Assembly (NCBI RefSeq): GCF_026745355.1
Contig: NC_079207.1
Coordinates: 12,708,338-12,772,337, forward strand
Reading direction: 5' to 3'
DNA: 64,000 nucleotides
Origin: Beta vulgaris subsp. vulgaris
Taxonomy: Eukaryota; Streptophyta; Magnoliopsida; Caryophyllales; Amaranthaceae
Program-made: the position numbers and the translations under genes
In this document: piece by piece, positions 36,844 through 49,400 of the stretch
How the letters are laid out: the number at the start of each line of letters is the position of its first letter
Numbering within the stretch: the stretch's first letter is position 1
The notes under the pieces: model-generated
Told to the model about the DNA's origin: nothing
The model's database searches: none
Seen by the model: only the letters and a program-made list of their open reading frames with translations

Positions 36844-37456
36844 CTGAAAAATCAACTTTTATTTTTTTTCTGGGTATATCAACCAAAAAATTAAAAAGAA
36901 ACTATCTTTTTTTTGTTTTTTGTTGGGGATAGATAGTTCAAGTGAAAATGAAGAAGAAAAAGAAGGTTTCTTTATTATTTTTTTTGGGTTTTATTTTTGG
37001 GTTTTTGTTTGTGCTACTAGTGCAAGCTGAAGAGAAAGAAGAAGAAGTGAAAAAAGTTGGATTTTTTTTGCAGAGTGAGTTTTTTTTTTTTGTGAGAGAG
37101 AAGAGGAGAGAGAAAGAGAAAGGAGGTGGCTTGGCTGGGCCGCCGTTGAAGGAGGGTGGGACCCAAGGAGGAGGGGATGGGGGTTGGAGAAATAAATGTG
37201 TGGAGCCAATGGATGGGAACCACGTGGCAATGGAGTCTGGTTCAGAAATGTAGACTAAAAGAGAGAGGTCTGAAATTTGGAAAAGTATGTGATGTTTCTT
37301 TTGTTTTTCCACCAACGTATCAGTTGGGTCAAGCTTTTTACTTGGTCTTAAAAAATCTATACACGAGTCTGGACTCTAATACTTTTTTTTTTTAAGGCGA
37401 GATGGATTAGAATGGTATTAAGTCTATTAACTATTGATCATGATCGGGTACATTGA
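36844..37456. promoter_or_regulatory. upstream region of the receptor kinase gene
   Basis: Purine/pyrimidine-asymmetric sequence: on the - strand a CT-rich leader lies directly upstream of the kinase ATG, broken by T-runs. GA/CT-rich leaders are common in plant receptor kinase genes. No specific TATA box is assigned. Open frames here on either strand reflect the skewed composition. Confidence 0.35.
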
Positions 37457-39195
37457 GGGTGCGCGCTCTCTTCAACTTATTGACATTGAACTTATCTAAA
37501 TTGAACTTATCGAACCTGAACTGAATTGATTGGAACTTATTAAACTTATTGGACCTGATTCAACTTATTGGACCTGATTGAAACTTATTAGACCTTATTG
37601 GCCCTGATTGAAACTTATTAGACCTTATTGGACCAGATTGAAACTTATTAGACCTTATTGGACCAGATTGAAACTTATTGACCTGATTGAAACTTATTAT
37701 ACCTTATTGGTCCTGATTGAAACTTATTAGATCTTATTGAACCTGATTGAAACTTATTAGACCTTATTGGACCTGATTGAAACTTATTTGACCTTATGAG
37801 ACAAAAAAAATTGACGAATAATAGCATAAAAATATTACCCTTAACGTAATACTACCCCTCAAAATTTATTATGAAGTAATAATTATTAAAATTTATCCAT
37901 TAAAAAAATAATTATTATTAATTATCTCATATGATAAATAATGTAACAAAAAAAAGTTACTATTTATATATTTGCCTAGACATAACTTTCACCACTAATA
38001 TATCTAATAGTCTTGTTTTGATTTCATAAAGCATTTGTAGAAAATCAAAAGTTGATTAACATTTATTGCTAACAAGTGATAAATTAGCACATATGAAAAA
38101 TTTATGACTAAAGTAATAGAACTCATTAATTCTCACTCCACTTTCATTTACTTGAAGGTAGTAGAATGCATTAACTTCTTATCTCTCACTCTACTTTCAT
38201 CTCTCACTTGTTACTTGTATTAACTACCCAATTACTTGTATTATAAAAATTTATGTCATGCTATTATTCGTTTACATAATTTAAGGATTTCACTTTCGCA
38301 AGTAGTTGAAACCATGGAACCAAGAGCTGATTTAAATTTGACTGACAAGACGAGAACAAAGAATATGGAGATTATTCGAGTAAAAATTGCAGATGAAATA
38401 TGGTTGGATGTTGGTGAAGAAAACGTATTGATTTAAGAGGATGATGTAGAAGATGAAGAAAAATACTTCGATGGAGAAAGATACTCCGATGAAGAAAGAT
38501 ACTCCGGTGATAATAATGAAGCAACCAATTGATAACATTTATATCTTTCATTGTTATTAGTAACGAAAACATGTTATCTCTAGTTATTTAAAGACGAATT
38601 GCAAAATATTGTAATTATAATGATTATTATTGTTAACCTTATTTGACCATGATTATAATACTTTTTTAATAATGATATAATCAACTAATAGTAAAATATG
38701 AATAATCAAATAATAGACAATGATACAAGTATAATATTGTACATTGTGGTACTTTAATAAAAAATTCTAATAATAACATAATCAGCTAATAGTAATATGA
38801 ATAATAAAATAATAGACAATAGTATAAAATATTTAATAAAATAATAGACAATAATACAAGTATAATACTATATGATCATTGTGGTACTTTAATTAAAATT
38901 CTAATAATAACATAATCAGCTAATAGTGATATGAATAATAAAATAATGGACAATAATACAAATGTTTATTGAACATTGACTGTTTGGACCTTATTGGACC
39001 TGATTAGACCTGATTAAAACTTATTGCACCTGATTAGAACTTATTGGACCTTATTGACCTGATTGTAACTTATTGCACCTGATTGAAACTTATTAGACCT
39101 GATTGGAACTTATTGTCCTAATTGGACCTGATTACAACTTATCTGAACTTATTGGACTTGAAACTTAATTTTTTAAGTTGAAGAGGACACACCCT
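37457..39195. mobile_element. Harbinger-like element 1, 1739 bp, with pentamer-rich arms
   Basis: Ends GGGTGCGCGCTCTCTTCAAC and, inverted, GGGTGTGTCCTCTTCAACTT. Flanks are TGA and TCA, one base off a 3-bp duplication. The arms at 37480-37800 and 38980-39175 consist of units such as 'gaacttattagacctgatt', with AT-rich sequence between them. A short + frame at 38236-38436 ends EIIRVKIADEIWLDVGEE, loosely like the C-terminus of Harbinger nucleases, so it may be a transposase remnant. Superfamily call rests on the 3-bp duplications of the sister elements. Confidence 0.6.
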
Positions 39196-39225
39196 CAATA
39201 GCACAAGTAGATCTAACAAAGTTAG

Positions 39226-39604
39226 GATGCGTTCTCTTCACCTTAATAAATTAAGTTTCATGTCCAATAAGTTCAGATAAGTTCAAATAAGTTTTAATCA
39301 TGTCCAATCAGGGCAATAAGTTACAATCAGATCTAATAAGGTCCAATAAATTCCAATCAGGTGCAATAAGTTTCAATCAGGTCTAATAAGGTCCAATAAG
39401 TTCCAATTGCTAAAAGTTAACAAGGTCTAATAAGTTTCAATTAGGTCCAATAAGGTCTAATAAGTTCTAATCAGGTCAATAAGTTTCAATCAGGTCCAAT
39501 AAGTTGAATTAGGTCCAATCAAGTCTAATAAGTTCAGTTCAGGTCCAATACGTCCAGTTCAAGTCCAATAAGTTCAGGTCCAATAAGGTGAAAAGAACGC
39601 ACCC
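39226..39604. mobile_element. Harbinger/Tourist-like MITE, 379 bp
   Basis: Flanked by TTA on both sides (39223-39225, 39605-39607). Ends GGATGCGTTCTCTTCACCTT and, inverted, GGGTGCGTTCTTTTCACCTT. The interior consists almost only of 'caataagttcaatcaggt'-type units. It shares its ends and repeat type with the neighbours, so they belong to one family. Confidence 0.75.
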
Positions 39605-39837
39605 TTAGTCCTAACTTGGAAATTCGATCTGAAATATCCGATCTGGGTGGTGGGTGGTGTAATTCCTGTCATAACTTATAATTTATCGGGGGTGGGTGCA
39701 GTTTGCGGCATAAGTGAGATTTGATGCATGAGATTAGTGTTGGAGATGAAGAATCTTTATTTTTTTATTACTTTTTTTTTATCTTTTTTCAAACAATTTT
39801 ACCTTTATTATTTTTCCATGATTTTATAAACTCCTTA

Positions 39838-41191
39838 GAGCATCTCCAATGACAAGCAACAATCCTATGTTAGTTTGAATGTGCCCCACATCACCTTTCC
39901 AATCTACAATAAATTTAAGTTACATATTACTCTCACGATGCGTTCTCTTCAACTTAAAAAATTAAGTTTCAGGTCCAATAAGTAAAGATAAGTTCAGATA
40001 AGTTGCAATCAGGTTCAATCAAGGCAATAAGTTCCAATCAGGTCTAATAAGGTCCAATAAGTTTCAATCAGGTGCAATAAGTTCAAATCAGGTCTAATAA
40101 GGTCCAATAAGTTATAATCAAGTGCAACAAGTTTCAATCAGGTCTAATCAGGTCCAATAAGGTCCAAATAGTCAATGTTCAATAAACAATTGTAGTATTG
40201 TCCATTATATTATTATTCATATCACTATTAGTTGATTATGTTATTATTAAAATTTTAATTAAAGAATCACAATGATTATATAGTATTATACTTGTATTAT
40301 TGTCTATTATTTTATTAAATATTTTTATTATTGTCTATTATTTTATTATTCATATTACTATTAGCTGATTATATTATTATTAGAATTTTTTATTAAAGTA
40401 CCACAATGTATAATATTATACTTGTATTATTGTCTATTATTTGATTATTCACATTACTATTAGCTGATTATATTATTATTAAAAAATATTAAATTATGTA
40501 TAGGCAAATATATTTACGCAAATATATAAATAGTAACTTTTTTTGTTAATTATTTATCATAAGAGATAATTAATAATAATAATTTTTTAAAAGGACAAAT
40601 TTTAGTAATTATTACTTCATAATAAATTTTGAGGGATAGTATTACGTTAAGGGTAATATTTTTATGCTATTGTTCGTCAATTGTTTTGTCTAATAAGGTC
40701 AAATAAGTTTCAATCAGGTCGAATAAAGTCAAATAAGTTTCAATCAGGTCCAATAAGGTCTAATAAGTTTCAATCAGGGCCAATAAGGTCTAATAAGTTT
40801 CAATCAGGTCAATAAGTTTCAATCAGGTTCAATCAGGTCCAATAAGTTAAGTTAGGTCCAATCAGGTTTAATAAGTTCCAATCAGTTCAGTTTAGGTTCA
40901 ATAAGTTCAATTCAAATACGTTTAGGGCCAATAAGTTGAAGAGAACGCATCCTCAATAGTAAGCAACAACTAGTTTTAGCTTGAATGTGTCCCGTTTTGC
41001 CAACTAATCTCTTATTCTTGACTATCACCGTTAATTTAACAAATGGGTCCCACCACTTATGAAGAAAGCTATATTTTGAGCAATATTGCTCAAGCAAATT
41101 ATTTGCTTGTTTTACTCCAATAATTGGGCTACTAGTTAAAAACTTTTATAAATTACAAATAAATCTGATTTTACAACCATTGAAAATGCTC
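39838..41191. mobile_element. Tourist-like MITE (outer), interrupted by a second element
   Basis: Ends GAGCATCTCCAATG and, inverted, GAGCATTTTCAATG, flanked by TTA on both sides (39835-39837, 41192-41194). The element is split by the insertion at 39936-40952; without it the outer element is only about 340 bp. 'GAGCATCTCCAA' ends are very common in plant MITEs. Confidence 0.7.
39936..40952. mobile_element. Harbinger-like element 3, 1017 bp, nested and inverted relative to element 1
   Basis: Flanked by TCA on both sides (39933-39935, 40953-40955). Ends CGATGCGTTCTCTTCAAC and, inverted, GGATGCGTTCTCTTCAAC. Its middle (40190-40660) is the reverse complement of parts of element 1: 'tgtctattattttatta' here matches 'taataaaataatagaca' at 38810-38860. 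It is therefore a shorter relative of element 1 in the opposite orientation. Confidence 0.75.
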
Positions 41192-41194
41192 TTA

Positions 41195-42062
41195 TATACC
41201 GACGGTCACTTTATATCCCATCTAAGCCATCTCTATCTCCTTGTTCATTAAAACTAACGTTTCCCAGATTGAAAACTAAAACCCAACCATTGCAATATTG
41301 AGTTCAGATTTTCAACAAGAAGGAATAAGAAATCAACTAGCATTGAGGATGTTGTTATAATATGTGTGTGACCATGGCTATCTAGCCATTAATCAAACAG
41401 ATAGTTACAACTATTATGACTATTCACTTCAATTAAATGCTCTTTAATACACAATATGTTCAACCGTTTTCTTCGTATATTTTCTTTTGTGTCTCACTTA
41501 GTGAATTTGTGAAGCAATAATGATATAGTGTAATGTTTGATTGAAAATATGAAGAGTGATTCAAAAGAGGAAAAAGAGGAGGGAGAAATAAATGTGAGAG
41601 AAAAAATGCCAATTGAAAAGGAAAAAAACCAAATAAAGAAAATGAATAGTTTGTAAAATAATAAAAAAAAAATTAACAAAAATGTATCATCTTATACATA
41701 ATTTAAGTCATCGGATCTCATACCCACCCCTATAAGTTACGTTAGACATTGCACCACCTAAAAATTATTCTACCGCACATACTTAAGCAATAGATAATGT
41801 TGTTCTAGTCAAGTTCGTCTTTTTAATAGATAAGAAAAAATTTACAATTAAGAGGAATATATTTAAAGGAGAGTTGATATACCATATACGTATTTAAGAA
41901 TGTAAAATATACCCCTGTCTTTAAGTAGGATTAATGTGTATAGTGTACAAACTTAGTCCCAACTTTCAACTAAAGATTTTCGTTATTGGTGCCTAGAAAA
42001 CCGACTTCGTTGAGTAGTTGAGAGTATAATGTGACTTGTGATTCGACTTGAGAGCATTGAAT
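41195..42062. other. AT-rich spacer; no gene seen
   Basis: No open frame with recognisable content and no end-to-end repeat structure found on either strand. It separates the Harbinger cluster from the MULE element. Confidence 0.5.
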
Positions 42063-42071
42063 ACCCGCAAA

Positions 42072-42855
42072 GAGAAAGTATTGGGTCAGACGCGTCCGAC
42101 CATAATATCTGGTCGGACGACTTTCAGTTGGTTTCAATTTTTTTCAGTTGGTTTCAATTTTTGTTCAGAAGACCAAATGAAAGAAAAACAACACAAGCTG
42201 AAAGAATTTACACACAAACTGAAAGAACACAGAAGACCAAATGAAAAAAAAAACAACACAAGCTGAAAAAATTTACACACCAACTGAAAGAACACAGAAG
42301 ACCAAATGGAAAGAAACAACACAAGCTGAAATAATTTACACACCAACTGAAAAAACACAGAAGACCAAATGAAAGAAAACCCTGAAGAAAATGGCAACAT
42401 CAAGTGTTCTTCGACCTCACGATTGTTTGCGTAACCCTAACCAATCTTCTCGTTGTCGTCGCCGTAAAAGAAGCCCTTCCGACGGAAATCGCCGATCAAA
42501 TCGTGATTCTCTCTCAACATCACAACCATCAAAGAAGCTTGTGGTGGGACAGGTGAAGATCCTTAAAAGAGGCGAAGAATTGAAGGCGAAATTGTTATTT
42601 GGAGGAGAAAACAACGATTTAGGGTTAAAGTTGTGCTCTACGGCTCCTTTAGGTCCAGATCCAGATGTTGTGAAGAAAGAAATTGAGGTACCGGATCTTT
42701 ACACTGGATTGACGTCGATGATTTCGCCTCCTCCGAGTTCGCTACCTTTTCCGGCGTTTTTGGCTCGCAGAAGTTTGATAAAGAGTCCGAGTTCATTTGG
42801 GTCAGCCCGTCCGACGGAAAGTATCGGGTCAGACGGTCTAACCCAATACTTTCAC
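42072..42855 (+). mobile_element. Pack-MULE, 784 bp, with 9-bp target duplication
   Basis: The 9-bp direct repeat ACCCGCAAA lies at 42063-42071 and 42856-42864. Inside it the ends are inverted: GAGAAAGTATTGGGTCAGAC and, from the right, GTGAAAGTATTGGGTTAGAC, continuing imperfectly for about 30 bp. A 9-bp duplication is characteristic of Mutator-like elements. It carries no transposase but holds a captured host coding fragment, preceded by a short tandem repeat. Both ends also contain 'cgtccgac' palindromic text. Confidence 0.88.
42166..42376. repeat. about 64-bp tandem repeat, just over 3 copies
   Basis: Units start 'gaagaccaaatg' at about 42168, 42231, 42297 and 42359 and share 'aacaacacaagctgaaa' and 'tttacacac.aactgaaa'. 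The array lies inside the Pack-MULE directly upstream of the captured frame. Long frames on the - strand here are by-products of the repeat. Confidence 0.8.
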
Positions 42856-42990
42856 ACCCGCAAATTACAAGTTTACAACCAAAGGTGCTTAAACGATTAT
42901 TATTACAATAAAGTATTCATAATGAAGATTAACACATGGTTTGACACCAAGAAGACATGTAAATGTGATACTAATCCCTCTCTACTTTGA
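42391..42990 (+). CDS. captured PNRC-like gene fragment, chimeric open frame
   Basis: An uninterrupted 199-codon frame starting MATSSVLRPHDCLRNPNQ. It has a basic Arg/Ser-rich N-terminus, then VVGQVKILKRGEEL, CSTAPLGPDPDVVKK and SPPPSSLPFPAF. This order resembles small plant proteins with a PNRC-type proline motif (S-P-P-P-S-x-(L/V)-P-x-P), a motif class linked to mRNA decapping cofactors in other eukaryotes; that functional link is inference. The last 60 or so codons are element sequence and flank, since the frame runs through the right TIR at about 42825-42855 and out to 42990. I read it as a captured N-terminal coding segment kept open within a Pack-MULE. Whether it is expressed is unknown. 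Confidence 0.6.
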   Translation: MATSSVLRPHDCLRNPNQSSRCRRRKRSPSDGNRRSNRDSLSTSQPSKKLVVGQVKILKRGEELKAKLLFGGENNDLGLKLCSTAPLGPDPDVVKKEIEVPDLYTGLTSMISPPPSSLPFPAFLARRSLIKSPSSFGSARPTESIGSDGLTQYFHTRKLQVYNQRCLNDYYYNKVFIMKINTWFDTKKTCKCDTNPSLL

Positions 42991-43422
42991 TAAGGTGAAC
43001 TAAGATTAGCTCCCTTCACCATACAATCAATTTAGCACCCATAAACTCATTTCGAGCCATTGCTTCAGCAAAGTTCCAAAACGACTCATTTCGAAACTCT
43101 AACAAAACACATAAAATGTCGGCAGTACAAACTCAAACTCTCAAAGACTCACTAATACAAAATTCCTCTCTAACAGAGAATTGAGTATATAATATACACT
43201 TTGAATAGGTTACATTGCTCACAATCCCACTTGAAACCCACCAACAGCTATAAGTCCACATCTAATAAAACTTTGCAAGCAAAATTTTCTCATGTCCAAG
43301 ATTTGAATGCATCTATACTTCATGATTAAATGGGTTATAGTAATCCTCGACATACAAGTGAAAAACACTTGCTGCCAGTCTGTAACTAATGCACCAGCAT
43401 GCTCAACAGGGAACACGGGAAT
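42991..43422. other. 3' flank of the ASNSD1-like gene
   Basis: No coding content recognised. On the - strand this follows the stop codon at 43423-43425 and presumably includes the 3' UTR; no clear polyadenylation signal can be assigned. Confidence 0.4.
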
Positions 43423-46400
43423 TTAGTCTGAAGACTTGTAAATGACCACACTGCCAGCAGAGGCTTGATTAGCCGCACGGTTGCTGCCAAAATTCATGCG
43501 GTTTGATTTTTGTGCTATTCTGGACCCAAACTGAAGCAGCAGAGAGAGATATATATTAGCTAATAATATACCAGTCCGTAAATTAACTGCCGGCATGCTG
43601 CAAACAAATTCCTGTATCATAAACTGAAATTTGCTAGTTCTCTACTCGGAGATGCATCTTAGTTCCACCGTCAAATATAGGAAGAGTTTTATGGCAGTCT
43701 CTAAAGTTAAAACGGTATATTACCTGAATGGCTCGTTTCGGCTGAGTTGCTGCTTCGGATAACCCAAGCAATCTAGCAACCTGAAAACAGAGAGAAGGGA
43801 TGGCTCAGTAGGATTATACTTAGGCTTCACTTCAGTTGTGGCAAGAGATTAATATTAGCATGTTGTAAAGGCTATGTACCATGTATGCACAACGTGAATA
43901 GTCCAAGAAATTGGATTAAGAATTAATTTTTCATGATTCGATTTACAAGGAGAGCCAACTTTGTGGGAGGGGGGGGGGGGAGGGTAAAGGGGAAGGATAT
44001 CCCAATTGAGGCACGAGGATTAGACCCCTGTCTCAAGGGTGATAGGTGAAGTAGCTACCACCCAAGCCTCTGGATTATGAATCGATACAATGAGTATGAG
44101 ACAGCTAAGGCAGCACCAGAAAATCAGTCAACCGATAAAATGGCACCCACCTCTCTCAAAATTTTCTTATCACCAGTGCCGCTTGGCTGATTGAGGTTGG
44201 CAATCTCCCACAGCGGAAAATCAAGCAAAATCCTTATGACATCCTCATCCAAGAATGGAAATCTGGCCTAAGGAGAATACAAAAAGGAAATTGTTAAACC
44301 ATCGTGTGACAGTTATTTCATGGCCTAAGGGTAGCGGGGCCATGCCCATAGGTAATAGTACCTCTTTTCCATTGTCGGCAATACATCTATCATCTCTCCC
44401 AAGGTTTCTTTTCCAGATTCTCTGCATATCCAACTTCATTTCCTCATTTAGGCCAAGCCAACTGATTATACCATAAAAAAAGAAGAAGGCATGATTAGCA
44501 AAGCTTATATGGTATATGGAAAAGCATCGATTCTGCTTCCCCTATTCACATAATTCTGAGAGCTGGCAAGAGAATCAGAAATGAAGAGATGCCACAATAA
44601 CTCGGATCTTCTTTATATTCCAATCAAAATGATGATATTGCTAGATTCAGTGAACACTCCTCAATTACAGTGATATCCATTGATCAACATTAATAGTTTA
44701 CAAACTAATGATAATCCTAACAGTGTTTGAAAACCTATGTATATTAGATAGCTATTTACAAAGTATATCGACATAATATTCTATCCTAACAGATATTTAG
44801 TGACAATTGACCTCGAGCCATTGCACTTGGTTTTTTGTCTATCTTAAAGATGGAAATGAATAGTATATTAGTATCTCCAAAACTAGATCCACCAGAGAAT
44901 TTGAAATGTCTCCTCTTCCCACGTTTTCTTGGACTTCTCCATATACTGTCCTCAGATCTATGGATAATCATTAGATATAAATCCCCAAATGGTATCAAAT
45001 TAGAAGTTCACAACAAACCATATGTCGTTCGGTGCGATTAACTTATTAGGTTTTTCCCCCTTTGGGAGGGGGGGATAGTAGAGTAGCTAAAACTTAACAC
45101 ATGATTGATGTATAAAGAAAAGGAAAAAAGTAACAAGAAAAAGGACTACCTGCTATTTCTGTATTTTGTTCTATGCCTACCATATCCAGCACATTGCTCA
45201 TCGGCACCAGAACCAACTAGTAGTATTCTTGCTTCAGACTTGTATCTGAAGCGCTGTAAGCCATCCTGAATAGCGTAATTATTTGCTTCATGCACCCAAC
45301 CGTCACCACCAGCCGCCAACCACAGTGCTATACCAATATTCAGGTCCTAAACAATAACAGAAAATTTGTAATTTCAATTGGTGAACTGCTACACCAATAC
45401 TGCATGCTGGACCATTATCATCTAAGGTGTCTTCCCTGAGTGTTTTATTATCGTATTACAGTTCACCAATTGAAAACTTCACAAATTGCAGATGCTGGAC
45501 AAGATTAGTAGACTAGCCATTATTATCTAAGGTGTCTTCCCTGAGTGTTTTATTATCGTATTACAGTTTGCTTCCGACATGAGAAAATTTTGCTTCCGAA
45601 GTTTTATTGTCTGCAATTTGTGAAGTTCCCAATTTTTAGTAGACTAGAGAATTCTAAAGAAGCTGGAAACTTCACAAATTGCAGATGCAGAACAAGATTA
45701 GTTTCTGAAACTTCTTTAGAAAGTATAAACAGAGGTAATTAGAGTACCATGTAAGTGTTTGCAGGGTTTATTAGAGACATGACATGCTTCATCTCCATGG
45801 TCAGATTCGATAGCTCAGCATCAATCTCCACAAGTCTCCACCTGTATTCTCCATACAATATGAAAAATACGAAAATTAATTGCAATTATCAGAATTAAAG
45901 AGCATTAAGAATCAGCAAGAGAATACTGAACTCAAAACTAAGCCATGTGGCTTTATTCCATGTCAATCTGTCAATGAAAAATCTATCTCAAATGAATGAC
46001 CCTCATCCACTAAACACCTTCACATAATATAATTTGATAAAAGTAACTTTGTGTAATAATTTAAAATAAGGAAAATGCATGTAGATAATCCAACCTTTTT
46101 GCCATCTAAAAAATTTATCTGCTTCTGAAAATGAACAGAAAGAAACCAACCTTTACTAATTCAAAGTAAATATAAATCTGGGTTCACTAGGGGAAGAATT
46201 TCTAATGAAAATGTACAGATACGGCTGTTTAATCATCTTATTTCAAGGAGCATACAAGCAGGGCCGGTTCTGAGGGTAGGCAAGGAGTGCCACCGCCTAG
46301 GGCCCACGATCGTGAGGGGCCCAAAAAAAAGAAATTAACTATGACCAGTTAAATAAAAATTGATACACTTTTTGAATATTTAGTGAAATTTGTGCTATTT

Positions 46401-49400
46401 GACAATTTTTAATATGTGCTTATTTTTTATTGGTATCATTAACAAAATATAGATTATAGTTTTAGGTACGAAGGTTTTAATTATATGGCCTATAAAATAT
46501 TAGGATCGACTCATATATGGGCCTTTATTTTTAGGTCCGCCTAGGGCCCAAAAATTATCAGGAACGGCCCTGCATACAAGTACAACATTATTTTATTAGC
46601 TAAATTACCTTTTCACAAAACCATCACTTCAATGGCCAAATTATATCAGTAAAAATTAATTAGAAGTCAAGAGTTCAAACTTCATTGTTTTCTTTGTTTA
46701 ATTCTTACAAAGAAAACAATAGCAGATATATCATTTAATCTTCATAGAAAATTCTCTCACCAAGGACACTCATATTACCTTCTTTTCTTTTTCTTTTTGC
46801 TTTTGATGACAAATAGTTCAAACTTCATACCTTGCACAGGTCCATTTTAGGGGTTAGGGGTCAGGGATTCAATCTCAACAACTCGTTAGGGTATGACCTG
46901 GTCTCTCTCTGTGTATCAAGAGTCCAAATTCCAGCTTTTTGACTCGATTTTTCTTACAGGGTTAGGTTCATTTTACCCTCTTCAAGTCCCATAGGATCTC
47001 AAGCCTGCTAATTACTAGAAAATTGAGGGGGCTCTGAAGGATGAAGAACACACACACACACACACACACATGCACCCACCCACCCATCCGTTTTTTTTTT
47101 AGATGTAACTCGTTGAATTTGGGTACTATTCATCCACCTCCATTTGACCATCAATTGTTAAAAATATAGTCATGTGGGATCTTGTTGGATTCGTCTTGAT
47201 ATACACTTCCAAATATGTATTGCCTATATTTTTAACATTTATAAAATTAAAGATATTGTGGGTCAAAGTTGTGTCTCGACAAGTGTGAAAAGTCAAATGT
47301 TACATCCATCAAAAGTACTGAGGGAGTATATAAGTTTCCACGGACATTAATTAGAGGTCTCTTCTCCCATTTGCTATAGGGGGCAGGAATCTTGTTTTGT
47401 TGATCTTTTTTAATCTATTACAACACCTTCAAATTTCAAGTTCATTGCCATAACCTTCATCTGCAAAAAGAAATAGGGTCCGCCACGTAGACATAATGAT
47501 GTGCTATTGCTAGAGAGTCCCAGCTACTTCATTATATTTTCCCTTCCAGGTCTCCAATTGACCTCGCCTGGTTTCAGGAAAGAAATCACTTGAAACTTTT
47601 GATTTGACTACCTTGCAATTAAGCGTTGCCTAATAGCTGGTTAGATATAATGATCAATATCTTGTTTGGATAGCAATCATGGAGGGAAAGGTAGAGGAGG
47701 GAAGGAGGGAGGAAGGAGAAGGAAAGGAAGGGAAGGGGAAGGAAGAGTGAGCTTGCATTTTCCTTCCAAATCTTTCCAGCATTGGAAGGATTTGGTTTAC
47801 TAAGAGGCAGGCGGATCTTGAAACTTTTGTTATTGGGGACAATTACCTACTTTAGACCTTTCTATGATAATCTATGATTCTATGTTACATAGATACAGGT
47901 TCGAGTATTCGATTTCGATACGAATTCGAATATGCAATATAGCAAAATCTAAAAAGTACAGATACGGGAATGTTGTCTTAAAGTTGGACACTGGTATGGC
48001 GATACAACTTTTTCTTTATAAATACTTCCTCCGTTCTTTTCCTATTGCAACAATTGAATTTTCACACTATACCCACTACCCTTTTTCACTATGTATTGTG
48101 ATTTTTTCGTAAGGAAAAATATAGTCATATACGGTCTTGTTAGATTCGTCTTGATATGTACTCTTAAAATATCAAATTTTTATAATTCTTACCAAAAAAA
48201 TAAGTAAATACTCCCTCCGTTTCATTTTAATCTACACACTTATACTTTTCACGCATGCCGATGTAAAACTTTGAGAACATATATCTTTAGTTTTGTATTT
48301 GTAAAAATTATAAAAAGTACATATTAATAAAATACATACTAAGATGAATCTAACAAGATCCTACATGACTATGTTTTTATTCACGTATAAATCACACATG
48401 AGGGTCAAAGTGCAATTTGTGAATAGTGCAAAATGTCAAAGTGTGTAGATTAATATGAAACGGAGGGAGTATATTAATAGTTAAAGTTATGCATTGACAA
48501 TCATGAAAACTCAATTGTTGCAATAGAAAAAGAACGTAGGAAATATGTATATGACACTTATCTAAGTCAGCTTTGCTAAAAAAACGAAATAGGACAACGA
48601 AGTTCAAAACTTTAGATAGCATAAAGTAAAAATATGTATAAGAAAATTTTAGATAAAGATAAAAAAATCGATAGTAATTAATGGAATTTTTAAAAGAAAT
48701 AAAAGAAGAAAAATAAAAGAGGAGAAACAAAGGTTTAGCACGTGACTACAAATAAATTTTCTGAAAGAATCCTTTCGGAAAAAAATCAAAAGATACATCA
48801 ACATCATTTTACTGCTTTTCCAGCTGTTGTACTACATAATCTGTGGGTCATGAGTCCTCCACTCCCATTTCCTCTTTCCTCTTCTTTACCAGGTGAGTAG
48901 TGTGTATATACTGCCATGTACAGGTGCAGTACATTTTGGGCCTTTGTTTCGTAATGGGCTAAGGTAAGTAGAATGTTGTAGATTTTTTCTCAAAATCTTT
49001 TAGGGGCCAGACCCGCCTCTGTTAAGAGGGGTAGGAAAATGAATCCTTCTCTTCCTTTCCCTTCAGATTCCCCTATACAAACAAACTATATATTCTTACC
49101 CTTACCCAATAGAGAGAAGTTAAACAGCAGAAAGAAAAGAGGAAGGCGAAAACAGAGTTTTATCTTAGGCAACAAAGACATTGGGATCACATACCTTCTC
49201 AGAGGTGCAATTTTGTTCAGTTCGTTCAGTCCTGTTCTAGCAGTGACTCGATCAGGTGCTGCTTCACCTTCGAAGCTAACATTTAGCAAATCAATGCCAT
49301 CTGAAATTAAGCTCCAATTAATCATTAGTTGACCAGTGACCAAACTAAGATCTGAATATCATAATGATGTTAACAAACAAAGGATTTGTAGTTAAATGAC

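Noticed and set aside
36942..37253. 103-codon + strand frame upstream of the receptor kinase
   Set aside because: Lys/Glu-rich, arises from the GA-skewed leader of the - strand kinase gene; several overlapping frames on both strands here share the same cause.
39235..40160. Regularly recurring units resembling a CRISPR array
   Set aside because: Units are degenerate, not separated by unique spacers, and lie inside TIR-bounded plant transposons in a eukaryotic genome.
42134..42403. 89-codon - strand frame, repetitive and Phe/Leu-rich
   Set aside because: A reading of the 64-bp tandem repeat in the Pack-MULE.
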